A DNA stretch of 64,000 nucleotides from Lutispora saccharofermentans (lineage in GTDB: Bacteria > Bacillota > Clostridia > Lutisporales > Lutisporaceae). Shown piece by piece: positions 1-7,753 of this stretch. The translations under genes and the position numbers were made by a program. Each line of letters opens with the position of its first letter. Position 1 is the first letter of the stretch. The stretch covers positions 34,718 to 98,717 of the forward strand of contig NZ_JAJEKE010000018.1 in NCBI RefSeq assembly GCF_024363565.1, in the 5' to 3' direction. Under the pieces are notes generated by a model. That model was given only the letters and a program-made list of their open reading frames with translations. It was not told the DNA's origin and made no database searches.

Positions 1-1
1 T

Positions 2-919
2 TCTTTTTCTAATGGATACATAATTAATGATGAGCTTTGTGAGAAAATAAATGCTAAATATCAGACTAGATCTTTAGATAGGGTTAGTAAACTATTGCTC
101 GCAGCTTCAGAGTTATCACTTACAGACTCAAGTGTAGAGATAGACAAAAATGTGCATAAGGAATATGGACTGTTTGTTGGAACAAAGTATGGAGCACTAA
201 ATAGTATTCATAGCTTTGATAGTCAGGCTGTGGCAAAAGGAGCCTTGACAGTTAAACCCACTCAATTTCCAAATACAGTACTAAATGCACCTGCTTGCCA
301 AGTAGGGATTCAGTTAAGTATCGAGGGGCCGATATATACCGTATGTAATGGTACCAATGCAAGCCTTGACGCAATAGGCCTTGCATATAACCATGTAAAG
401 ACAGGCCATGTAGATGCTGCGTTCGTAATTGGAGCCGATGAGATCAGTGAATTACAAATCAGAATACACCATGTAGATGAAAATGTACATGAAGCTAGTG
501 GTGCTTTGGTTCTACAAACGAATGAGGATATAAGGCATTCAAATTGTGATATAGAAATAGTAGGATATTACTCTCAAAGTATAGCTTACGATAACCGACC
601 CGACAATACTGAGGTTATAAGCAACATTATAAAGACTGCTCTAAGGGGCACGGATTTAAGAACTGACAAGGTTGCATGCATAAAGTGCTGTACCTCGAAT
701 GATCAGATAATAGAAAGTCTTATTACAAATGTAATACATTCGCTAAACTATAATGGTTTGTATTTTGCCAATCAACCGGATTATATGGGTGCTGTTGGCA
801 TAATTCTAACGATAGAATCAGTGTATGAGATGAGAAAGTGTACTGATAAGGGAATCGCACACGTTATTATAAACCTAAGCTCGGATAACATTTCCGTTCT
901 TATTATAAAAAAACATTGA
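2..919 (+). CDS. Ketosynthase-like protein, 5' end outside window
   Basis: The reading frame is open from base 2, so the true start lies left of the window; the TTG at 95 is internal. The fold is recognisable as a beta-ketoacyl-ACP synthase by the RSLDRVSKLLL segment and by GPIYTVCNG, whose Cys (about residue 115 of the visible part) falls at the nucleophile position. The second half is short and degenerate: the segments where the two catalytic His of KAS enzymes would sit read IKCCTSND and DYMGAVG, with no His. It is therefore likely a chain-length-factor-like or structural partner of the intact ketosynthase at 1615, not an independent condensing enzyme. The ACP gene follows closely. Family assignment is fairly sure; the non-catalytic role is inference. 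Confidence 0.75.
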   Translation, partial: SFSNGYIINDELCEKINAKYQTRSLDRVSKLLLAASELSLTDSSVEIDKNVHKEYGLFVGTKYGALNSIHSFDSQAVAKGALTVKPTQFPNTVLNAPACQVGIQLSIEGPIYTVCNGTNASLDAIGLAYNHVKTGHVDAAFVIGADEISELQIRIHHVDENVHEASGALVLQTNEDIRHSNCDIEIVGYYSQSIAYDNRPDNTEVISNIIKTALRGTDLRTDKVACIKCCTSNDQIIESLITNVIHSLNYNGLYFANQPDYMGAVGIILTIESVYEMRKCTDKGIAHVIINLSSDNISVLIIKKH

Positions 920-935
920 TATGGAGGTCTGTAAA

Positions 936-1172
936 ATGGATACAAGTAAGGAAATCTACAAAATTGTAAGTGAAATAATAGGTATAAGCGAGTCGGAGCT
1001 TGACCCCAATGCATCATTTATGGATGATTATGGATTAGATTCTCTAAGAGCTTTAGAAATACTTGCGGCTGTAGAGAATACATTCGGAATAATTATCAAT
1101 CCGGAAAGACTTAGAGAAATGACTTCATTGGTTAATGTTATTAAAATCGTTGATGAGTATGTAAGTGCATGA
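936..1172 (+). CDS. Acyl carrier protein
   Basis: A 78-residue acyl carrier protein. The DYGLDSLRALE motif carries the phosphopantetheine-accepting Ser36, followed by the usual helix II and a C-terminal helix. I chose ATG 936 because GGAGG at 923-927 is correctly spaced before it; the upstream in-frame ATG at 921 would make the ribosome site part of the coding sequence. It sits between a ketosynthase-like gene and a FabZ-like dehydratase, so it probably holds the growing chain for this cluster. Activation would need the Sfp-type transferase at 26728. It is a different carrier from the PCP fused to the adenylation protein at 20761. Confidence 0.9.
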   Translation: MDTSKEIYKIVSEIIGISESELDPNASFMDDYGLDSLRALEILAAVENTFGIIINPERLREMTSLVNVIKIVDEYVSA

Positions 1173-1181
1173 GGTAACAAA

Positions 1182-1622
1182 ATGATTAACTTTAATGAAA
1201 TATGTAAGGCTTTAAAGCAAAAAGTTCCATTTGTATTAGTAGACAAGGTACTGGAACTAGACTACGGCAAAAGGATTGTAGCGATTAAAAATATAACAGG
1301 AAGTGAGGCATTTTCTGAATATCACTTTCCCAATAACCCAATATATCCTGGGGTATTGATTATTGAATGCGTAGCACAGACATCTGCATTGCTTTTCTCT
1401 TTATCCCAAGAACAAGAGAAAGAGCAAAATGGGTATCTGGTTCTTGGAGGAGTGCAGCGTTTTAGTTTTATGAATATAGTAAGGCCGGGCGATACCCTGA
1501 GAATAGAAGTAAATACAATAAAAATTATTGATAACATGGCTCTCATAAAAGCAGCTGTCAGAGTTGGTGACACAACGGTAGCAGAGGGTCAGCTATCTTT
1601 TGGGGTAGCAAAAGATGAATGA
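1182..1622 (+). CDS. FabZ-like 3-hydroxyacyl-ACP dehydratase
   Basis: A 146-residue hot-dog-fold dehydratase close to FabZ. The signature YHFPNNPIYPGVLIIE keeps catalytic His48 and Glu62, so it should convert 3-hydroxyacyl-ACP to trans-2-enoyl-ACP. The start ATG follows a GAGGTAAC ribosome site overlapping the end of the ACP gene region. Its last codons overlap the start of the ketosynthase gene by 8 bp, suggesting translational coupling. Together with the FabG-like reductase at 13343 it provides the ketoreduction-dehydration half of an elongation cycle. No FabI or FabK-type enoyl reductase is visible, so the product may stay unsaturated or be reduced by the HgdB-like module. Confidence 0.88.
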   Translation: MINFNEICKALKQKVPFVLVDKVLELDYGKRIVAIKNITGSEAFSEYHFPNNPIYPGVLIIECVAQTSALLFSLSQEQEKEQNGYLVLGGVQRFSFMNIVRPGDTLRIEVNTIKIIDNMALIKAAVRVGDTTVAEGQLSFGVAKDE

Positions 1623-2799
1623 TAAAAGTTTTCAAGTGGCAATAAACGGAATTGGTTTAGTATCTGCTTTAGGAAATACTTTGAATGAGTTTTTTCATGG
1701 TTTAGTAGAGTGCAAAGACGTGCAAGGGAATATCTTGATATTTGACAAAAACAAGTTTGAGGATCCTGTAGGGGCACCGATAGATTCAGATCATTTTAGT
1801 TCTGATCCTGAGAAGCGTATCCTAGAAATCGGAGGAACCGCAATTAAAAATGCATTAAAAGACTGGGGCAGGAGTTTATCAGATTATAAAAAAATAGCCT
1901 TAGTCGTTGGTTCGGGATTAGGATTAATAGATGAGTTGTATTATACACATGATAGTATAGACCGAAATTATCTATCATCTCTTGGAGATAAGCTGCTTGA
2001 TTGCACAAATATTAAAGGCACAGCAATATACGTTGGCAATGCCTGCTCAGCAAGCAGCCAAGCTGTTTCTTATGGGACAGAACTGCTGACCTATGGATGT
2101 TATGACATTGTTATCGCTGGTGGAATCGATATCATATCTCAAACTGCCTATGCTGGCTTTATGCGTTTAAATGCAATCGATAATAGTAAGTGTAAACCTT
2201 TTGATAAGAATAGAAGGGGGATTATGGTCGGAGAAGGCGCTGCATTTTTCGTATTAGAAAAAAAATACAATACTGACAGCGTGTTTATACATAATAATGC
2301 CTATTGCTATGTGATTGGGTGTGGGATTACTAATGATGCATATCACATTGTTCAGATGAAAGACGACGGAGTGGGTATTGAAAGAGCAATGGAACAAGCT
2401 GTTCAACAATCACAACTGCCTAAAAGTAAAATTGATTTGATTATAGCCCATGGTACAGGTACACCATTGAATGATCGAATTGAGGCAGATGTTATTCATC
2501 GCTACTTAGAGAATAACCTTGATAAAACCTGTGTTATGTCACCAAAGGGGGCTATAGGTCATACAGGGGGAGCCTCTGGTGCAATGGGGATGCTAGTCGC
2601 TATCGGTGCATTTACGTATGGATTAGTACCTCCGGTACTTAATCTGACTGAGGTGGATTCAATGTGTGATATACCAATAGTGCACAAGCAGCCTCAATCT
2701 CATAGAGTGGATGTTGCAATGGTAAATACCTTTGCATTCGGAGGTACAAATGTTGTGATATTGCTGAAAAGGATTGAGAAAGGATTTGTCTATGAATAA
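1615..2799 (+). CDS. Beta-ketoacyl-ACP synthase II (FabF-like), catalytically complete
   Basis: A 394-residue condensing enzyme with the full Cys-His-His set: Cys144 in GNACSASS, His279 in AHGTGTPLND and His316 in GHTGGASG. The C-terminal FAFGGTN motif is also present. It is the only complete ketosynthase in the window, so it is the likely chain-elongation enzyme using malonyl-ACP. The start ATG at 1615 lies inside the end of the dehydratase gene. Its own stop overlaps the next short ketosynthase-like gene. In type II polyketide systems an active KS pairs with an inactive homologue; the neighbours at 2 and 2792 are candidates for that role. Confidence 0.92.
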   Translation: MNDKSFQVAINGIGLVSALGNTLNEFFHGLVECKDVQGNILIFDKNKFEDPVGAPIDSDHFSSDPEKRILEIGGTAIKNALKDWGRSLSDYKKIALVVGSGLGLIDELYYTHDSIDRNYLSSLGDKLLDCTNIKGTAIYVGNACSASSQAVSYGTELLTYGCYDIVIAGGIDIISQTAYAGFMRLNAIDNSKCKPFDKNRRGIMVGEGAAFFVLEKKYNTDSVFIHNNAYCYVIGCGITNDAYHIVQMKDDGVGIERAMEQAVQQSQLPKSKIDLIIAHGTGTPLNDRIEADVIHRYLENNLDKTCVMSPKGAIGHTGGASGAMGMLVAIGAFTYGLVPPVLNLTEVDSMCDIPIVHKQPQSHRVDVAMVNTFAFGGTNVVILLKRIEKGFVYE

Positions 2800-3358
2800 T
2801 ATAGGTATTACACAGATATTACATATGAGTTATAGCAAGGTTGAGCAATATGATTTTGAATATCGTGACATAAGATTAATTGATCAGTACACCAAGGTTT
2901 CTTTGATTAACACAAAACACCTGTATGACATGGTTCGAGGAGAAGCTATAGACTCTGAGCGAGCGGGTTTAGTATTTGCAACTGATACTGGACCTTATAA
3001 TTCTATTATGGAGGTGCACGGCAAAATAGCACAGAGTGGATATATAGGGATAAATCCAAGCAAGTACCCTAATATTATGCTAAGTACACCATTGTCTCGC
3101 ATTGCAACATTTCTTCAGCTAAAGGGCCCCACCATATCGCTGTATGTAAATGGGAGAATAGAACAAGCATTTCAGTATGCATATATACAGATACTGAGCA
3201 AAAGATGTGACAGTGTATTTATTACGTATACCAACGAGAATAAATCATGCTTCAGTATGCTGGTTGAGAAAGAAGAAGCCGCAAGAATAAGAGGAATTAA
3301 TATGCGTTTCCTCCTAGGCGATAAACAAGAGAAAGATAAGGTAGGTGACAGGCTATGA
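2792..3358 (+). CDS. Short ketosynthase-like protein lacking the active-site Cys
   Basis: A 188-residue protein that resembles only the N-terminal half of a ketosynthase. The segment GPTISLYVNGRIEQ aligns by eye with GPIYTVCNGTNAS of the first gene, but the Cys position is Val, and no C-terminal catalytic domain follows. ATG 2792 is chosen because GAGAAAGGA precedes it; the in-frame TTG at 2774 would lie before that site. The gene overlaps both neighbours (the ketosynthase stop at 2797-2799, then an ATGA overlap with the radical SAM gene), so it is embedded in the operon and probably translated rather than debris. It may be a non-catalytic subunit; the role is inference. Confidence 0.6.
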   Translation: MNNIGITQILHMSYSKVEQYDFEYRDIRLIDQYTKVSLINTKHLYDMVRGEAIDSERAGLVFATDTGPYNSIMEVHGKIAQSGYIGINPSKYPNIMLSTPLSRIATFLQLKGPTISLYVNGRIEQAFQYAYIQILSKRCDSVFITYTNENKSCFSMLVEKEEAARIRGINMRFLLGDKQEKDKVGDRL

Positions 3359-4659
3359 GATTAGCGCTAGTATCCCCTAAAGGAGTTGGTATGGGAACAG
3401 ATGAAGAAAACAAGCGGACTTTTACTATATATTCACAGCTGAATAACATAGAGTCCTTAAAGGAGTTGATGTCATGTCCGAACTCACCATTATTGTCAAT
3501 TGCAGCGCTTGCTGATAGATTCTTTGAAGACATAATATATATAGACGAAGAAATAGAGGAAATAGACTGGAATCAGCACTATGATATGGTCGGAATGTCT
3601 TTTATGACTCAACAAGCATCAAGAGCATTTGAGCTTGCAGAAAGATTTAAAAAGAATGGTAGTTATTTAATCTGTGGAGGGATGCATCCGACAAACTCAC
3701 CGGAAGAGATGCTTAAATATTTTGATACTGTCTTCATAGGAGAGGGTGAAATTACCTGGTATGAATTCATAGAGGATTATTTAGCTGATGCACCCAAAAG
3801 AGTATATACAAATCAGCATGAGATCGATATGAATTCTGTGCCTTTACCAAGATATGATCTTCTTAAAATGGATAAATATAAAACTATACCAGTTCAAATC
3901 TCTAGGGGATGCCCACATAATTGTGAGTTTTGCGCTTCGACAAAAGTTTATGGTCCTAAATATAGATACAAAAATGTAGAGATGGTAATGAAAGAAATTG
4001 AAAAAATAAAAGAACTAAAACATAATCCCAATATATACTTCACAGATGACAACATGCTAGTTAATAGACCCTTTGTAATAGAACTTTTACAAGAACTAAA
4101 AAAAACTAGGATTCGCTGGATGTCGCACACAGATATTAGTGTAGCTGACCATGATGGTATACTGGATCTCCTTTATTCATCAGGATGCAGAAAACTGGTT
4201 ATTGGATTTGAGAGTATTGAAGCGGAATCCCTGAAGAAACTTGAAAAGTGGAAATATAACCGTCTTAAAACCTACGGAGAATCAATCCAAAAAATACAAT
4301 CATATGGAATTGGAGTATGGGGAACATTCATTGTAGGACTAGATGACGATGATACTTCAGTGTTTCAGAGAGTTATAGACTTTACTCTTGAGAACAATCT
4401 GTACGGGGCGATGATATCGGTACCAACGCCATTTCCAGGCTCTAAGCTTTATGAGCGATTGGAGAACGAAGGGCGAATACTAACAAAGCATTGGGGGAGC
4501 TATACGTTATGGAATGTTGTTGTTAAGCCCGCTAAGATGTCTGTTGAAGAGCTGCAGGATGGATTTGAATATACATTGAAACAAATATATTCTCCAGAAG
4601 CTGTAGATAAAAGAATGAGATATTTTAAGAATATCTATTCATCTCTTAGGAGGAAATAG
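3355..4659 (+). CDS. B12-binding-type radical SAM protein 1
   Basis: 434 residues. The first 140 form a cobalamin-binding-like Rossmann domain (GGMHPTNSPEE and FIGEGEITW) without a DxHxxG motif. The radical SAM core has the CX3CX2C cluster in SRGCPHNCEFC (Cys186, 190, 193), and a DDNMLVNRP strand follows. The architecture matches the broad HpnP/BchE-like group, whose members methylate unactivated carbons or do oxygen-independent ring chemistry. It is close in sequence to the next gene and to the gene at 16550, especially around the WG/GTFIVGLD segment. The start overlaps the previous stop as ATGA. Methylation of the ACP-bound chain is plausible but unproven. Confidence 0.85.
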   Translation: MRLALVSPKGVGMGTDEENKRTFTIYSQLNNIESLKELMSCPNSPLLSIAALADRFFEDIIYIDEEIEEIDWNQHYDMVGMSFMTQQASRAFELAERFKKNGSYLICGGMHPTNSPEEMLKYFDTVFIGEGEITWYEFIEDYLADAPKRVYTNQHEIDMNSVPLPRYDLLKMDKYKTIPVQISRGCPHNCEFCASTKVYGPKYRYKNVEMVMKEIEKIKELKHNPNIYFTDDNMLVNRPFVIELLQELKKTRIRWMSHTDISVADHDGILDLLYSSGCRKLVIGFESIEAESLKKLEKWKYNRLKTYGESIQKIQSYGIGVWGTFIVGLDDDDTSVFQRVIDFTLENNLYGAMISVPTPFPGSKLYERLENEGRILTKHWGSYTLWNVVVKPAKMSVEELQDGFEYTLKQIYSPEAVDKRMRYFKNIYSSLRRK

Positions 4660-5997
4660 ATGAAAAACATATTGATCCTGGTTCCTAAATGCAGTGGTCC
4701 GTCAAAGGAGAAAAAATGGAACAGCACGTGGCCTGCAGACTTAGAGGAGAAAATTGATAAGCTTCTATGGAAGGTGTTCACTCCCGGCGTACTTGTGATT
4801 GCAAATCTCACAGATAGAACAAAATATTATATAGATCTGGTTGACGAAATGTTTAATGAAGTTGATGCGGACAAGCACTATGACATTGTCGCTATGTATA
4901 CTGTAACACCAAATGTGAAGAGAGCTTATATGTGGGCTGATTTTTATAAGAGCAAAGGTACGTATGTTGTATTAGGAGGTGTGCATTCATCTGTTTGTCC
5001 AGATGAAGCAGAGAGATATGCAGATACTTTATTAATAGGTGAGGCTGAGAACATATGGGTTGAATTCCTAAAAGATTATGAATTGAAAGAAACAAAAAAA
5101 ATATATTCTCAGCCGATTGGGGTAATTGATGTTACAAAATCTCCAATACCTGCATTTGATATGCTACCACAAAATGCAAGAAAAATCATTCCAATACAAA
5201 CTGCTAGAGGCTGCCCCCATGGGTGTAAATTCTGTAACCTAAGAAGTATTTATGGAAATGGGTATAGACCAAAGACTGCAGAGGCGATAGTGCATGAACT
5301 GAAGGCAGCTTTGACGGCAAATCCAAGAGCTATTATTTACTTTACCGATGATAATTTCTTTTGTTATCAAGAACGAGCAAAGGAAGTGCTGGAAAGCATC
5401 CGGGAACTCAAAATCACATGGTATGCAAACACAGACATACAATTTGGGTTAAGCCAAGAATTGGTTGAAGCTGCTTATGAAAGTGGATGCAGAAGTGTAC
5501 TGATAGGACTCGAAAGTATCAACCCTGAAAGCTTAAAAGGCATTGATCAGAACAACTTCAAAAACAGTAATTGTATGAAATATCAAGAGGTAATAAAAAC
5601 GATCCAATCTACGGGGATCGGAGTAATAGGAAGCTTTATCATTGGACTCGATTATGATAATAAAGATATATTTGATAAGCTGGCATGCTTCATTCAAGAG
5701 AATGCATTGTATGGCGCAAATATTACCGTAAATACGCCATACCCTGGTACTATACTATTTAGGCAGATGAATGATGAGGGAAGGATAAAAACCTTTGATT
5801 GGAACTATTATACGATATTTGAGCCGGTAATAGAGCCAAGAAATATGTCGGTAGAAGAACTTAATATTGGATATCAAAAACTTCTGAGCAGGATATACGA
5901 ACACAATAATGTAATGGAGAGAATAAATGCCTTTAAAAATCAGATGAGGCACAGCTCAAAGCCTTGTGTGAGAGCCGCTGATATGTCAAACAACTAG
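4660..5997 (+). CDS. B12-binding-type radical SAM protein 2
   Basis: 445 residues and a paralogue of the preceding gene. It has an N-terminal B12-binding-like domain (LGGVHSSVCPDEAE and IGEAENIW), then the cluster-binding ARGCPHGCKFC with Cys185, 189 and 192, and a conserved FTDDNFF segment. The start codon directly abuts the upstream TAG, with GAGGAAA as ribosome site. Family knowledge suggests 5'-deoxyadenosyl radical chemistry with a cobalamin-bound methyl group or electron-transfer role. Two adjacent paralogues suggest two sites or two steps on the same scaffold. The substrate cannot be read from the sequence. Confidence 0.85.
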   Translation: MKNILILVPKCSGPSKEKKWNSTWPADLEEKIDKLLWKVFTPGVLVIANLTDRTKYYIDLVDEMFNEVDADKHYDIVAMYTVTPNVKRAYMWADFYKSKGTYVVLGGVHSSVCPDEAERYADTLLIGEAENIWVEFLKDYELKETKKIYSQPIGVIDVTKSPIPAFDMLPQNARKIIPIQTARGCPHGCKFCNLRSIYGNGYRPKTAEAIVHELKAALTANPRAIIYFTDDNFFCYQERAKEVLESIRELKITWYANTDIQFGLSQELVEAAYESGCRSVLIGLESINPESLKGIDQNNFKNSNCMKYQEVIKTIQSTGIGVIGSFIIGLDYDNKDIFDKLACFIQENALYGANITVNTPYPGTILFRQMNDEGRIKTFDWNYYTIFEPVIEPRNMSVEELNIGYQKLLSRIYEHNNVMERINAFKNQMRHSSKPCVRAADMSNN

Positions 5998-6074
5998 AAT
6001 CAACATAAGAATCTATTATTGAGGTGAATTCATATTTTACTAGATAGTCACTATTATGTTCTGGAGGAGATAGA

Positions 6075-7703
6075 GTGAAAAAAATGCGTGTAGTATTAAT
6101 TCTCATATACAGTGAGCAGATGCTACAAAGCCTTGATGATGTAGGAATTGGCTATATTGGAGCTTACTTGCGTGAACAAGGATATGAGGTATTGATTATC
6201 GGTCCGAATGAAAACAAGATAAACTTTAAAACAATATGTGAGTTTAATCCAGATATTATTGGTATGCCAGTATATAGAGAGGCTTTAACTGGAATAAAGA
6301 AGTTCTGCAAGAATATAAAAAAATTGATCCCAAGTGTGAAACTATGCCTAGGGGGAGTATTGGCAACTTATTATGATGAAGAATTGATAAGTAAAATAAG
6401 TGAGATTGATTATATTGTTAGGGGAGAGGGAGAATTAATAATGCATAATCTTCTCCAATGTCTTGAAAACAATGGTGATATAAGGAATGTCAAAGGTATC
6501 ACATATCGCCTAAACGGAACAGTACAAAAGAATGATAATGAAAGTCTCATTAGGGATCTGAATAAAATGCCATTTCCTAGCAGAGATATTATAAAAAATA
6601 ACAAACTTAGCATAGCGGCTATATCGACTACTCGTGGATGTTATGGCAAATGCACCTTCTGCGATAGTCCGGGCTTCTGGAGGGCAGAAAATAGCCATAG
6701 ATGGCGTGGAAGAACAATTAGAAGCCTTGTAGATGAATTAGAATACATCAGCACTAACACAGGTGTTGTATCATTTGATATAGGAAATAACAGCTTTGAA
6801 GATCCGGGGAGTAGTTATGATAGGGTACTGGAGTTTGCAGATGAAGTAATCAGGCGCAAACTGATAATATCATATACATTTGCCATACGTTCAGTGTTTC
6901 AGCGCAAGGTCACTGAGCATCTCATTGGAAGATTGAAAGAATCCGGCATGTGTGATGTATTTATAGGTGTTGAATCTGCTAACGAGCAGGACTTAAAACT
7001 ATTTGGAAAGATTGGAAACGTAGAGGATAACATAAAAGCGGTTGAAATGTTTAGAAATGTGGGAATAAATACAACCATTGGATTCATAAATTTTCATCCG
7101 TATTCAACTTTTCAAGCACAGCGGGACAACATAAAATTTCTATCAGACTATGGGTACGCAGGATATTTTATCATGCTCCAAAAGTTAATTGTTGATAAGG
7201 GGGCCGCGATATATCAGAGACTAAGAAATGATAATTTGCTATTTGATGGAGGAATTGAGCACGGGTATTCATATCAATATAAAGATGCTAGGATTAAAAA
7301 TCTAGTAAATTTTCTTGATGATTATTTCATTAGGTCAGAACAAGGAAATCCACTTATCAAGTTACTAAAGTTCTATGAAAGAAATTATATGCAGTTTTTA
7401 TCATATTCAGAAAGACAGTTCATGCATTACGATGACAGCAAAGCATTATCGGCGGTTTCTGAAGCTAAGGAGAGCATTAAGGAAATTGTTGGGGAGATCA
7501 ATAAGAGGAACTATGTGTGGTATACACAACTGCTGGATGCCGCTGAGAATAATTGGAATTCGAATCTTGCTAATGAAATAGTTAATAAAAACATGAGTTA
7601 TGAATTTATTAGTGAGTTGTATAACGGACTATTATCGGTAAAAAATGGTCTGAACCGCAAATATATGAGACTAGGTGATAAGTATGAAAAATATATACTG
7701 TAA
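6075..7703 (+). CDS. B12-binding-type radical SAM protein 3, divergent and longer
   Basis: 542 residues starting at GTG 6075 behind CTGGAGGAGA. The N-terminal part (GIGYIGAYLREQGYEV, then LGGVLATYYDEE and RGEGELIM) is a typical B12-binding domain of radical SAM enzymes. The cluster motif is TRGCYGKCTFC with Cys189, 193 and 196. It differs clearly from the CPHxC type of the other three cluster members and has about 150 extra residues at the C terminus, where no known domain is recognised. A 77-bp gap separates it from the previous gene. It may catalyse a different reaction such as cyclisation, methylation or desaturation; the choice is open. Confidence 0.82.
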   Translation: MKKMRVVLILIYSEQMLQSLDDVGIGYIGAYLREQGYEVLIIGPNENKINFKTICEFNPDIIGMPVYREALTGIKKFCKNIKKLIPSVKLCLGGVLATYYDEELISKISEIDYIVRGEGELIMHNLLQCLENNGDIRNVKGITYRLNGTVQKNDNESLIRDLNKMPFPSRDIIKNNKLSIAAISTTRGCYGKCTFCDSPGFWRAENSHRWRGRTIRSLVDELEYISTNTGVVSFDIGNNSFEDPGSSYDRVLEFADEVIRRKLIISYTFAIRSVFQRKVTEHLIGRLKESGMCDVFIGVESANEQDLKLFGKIGNVEDNIKAVEMFRNVGINTTIGFINFHPYSTFQAQRDNIKFLSDYGYAGYFIMLQKLIVDKGAAIYQRLRNDNLLFDGGIEHGYSYQYKDARIKNLVNFLDDYFIRSEQGNPLIKLLKFYERNYMQFLSYSERQFMHYDDSKALSAVSEAKESIKEIVGEINKRNYVWYTQLLDAAENNWNSNLANEIVNKNMSYEFISELYNGLLSVKNGLNRKYMRLGDKYEKYIL

Positions 7704-7753
7704 TTACTTTGATTCTCAAAGATATGGTTGCAGCATAATATGAAAGGTTAAGA

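Noticed and set aside
781..1017. Minus-strand open frames opposite the biosynthetic genes
   Set aside because: They lie antisense to well-supported genes, lack ribosome sites and look like low-complexity shadows.
7375..7581. 68-codon + frame inside the radical SAM gene at 6075
   Set aside because: It is another frame of a clear coding region, without its own ribosome site or protein-like motifs.
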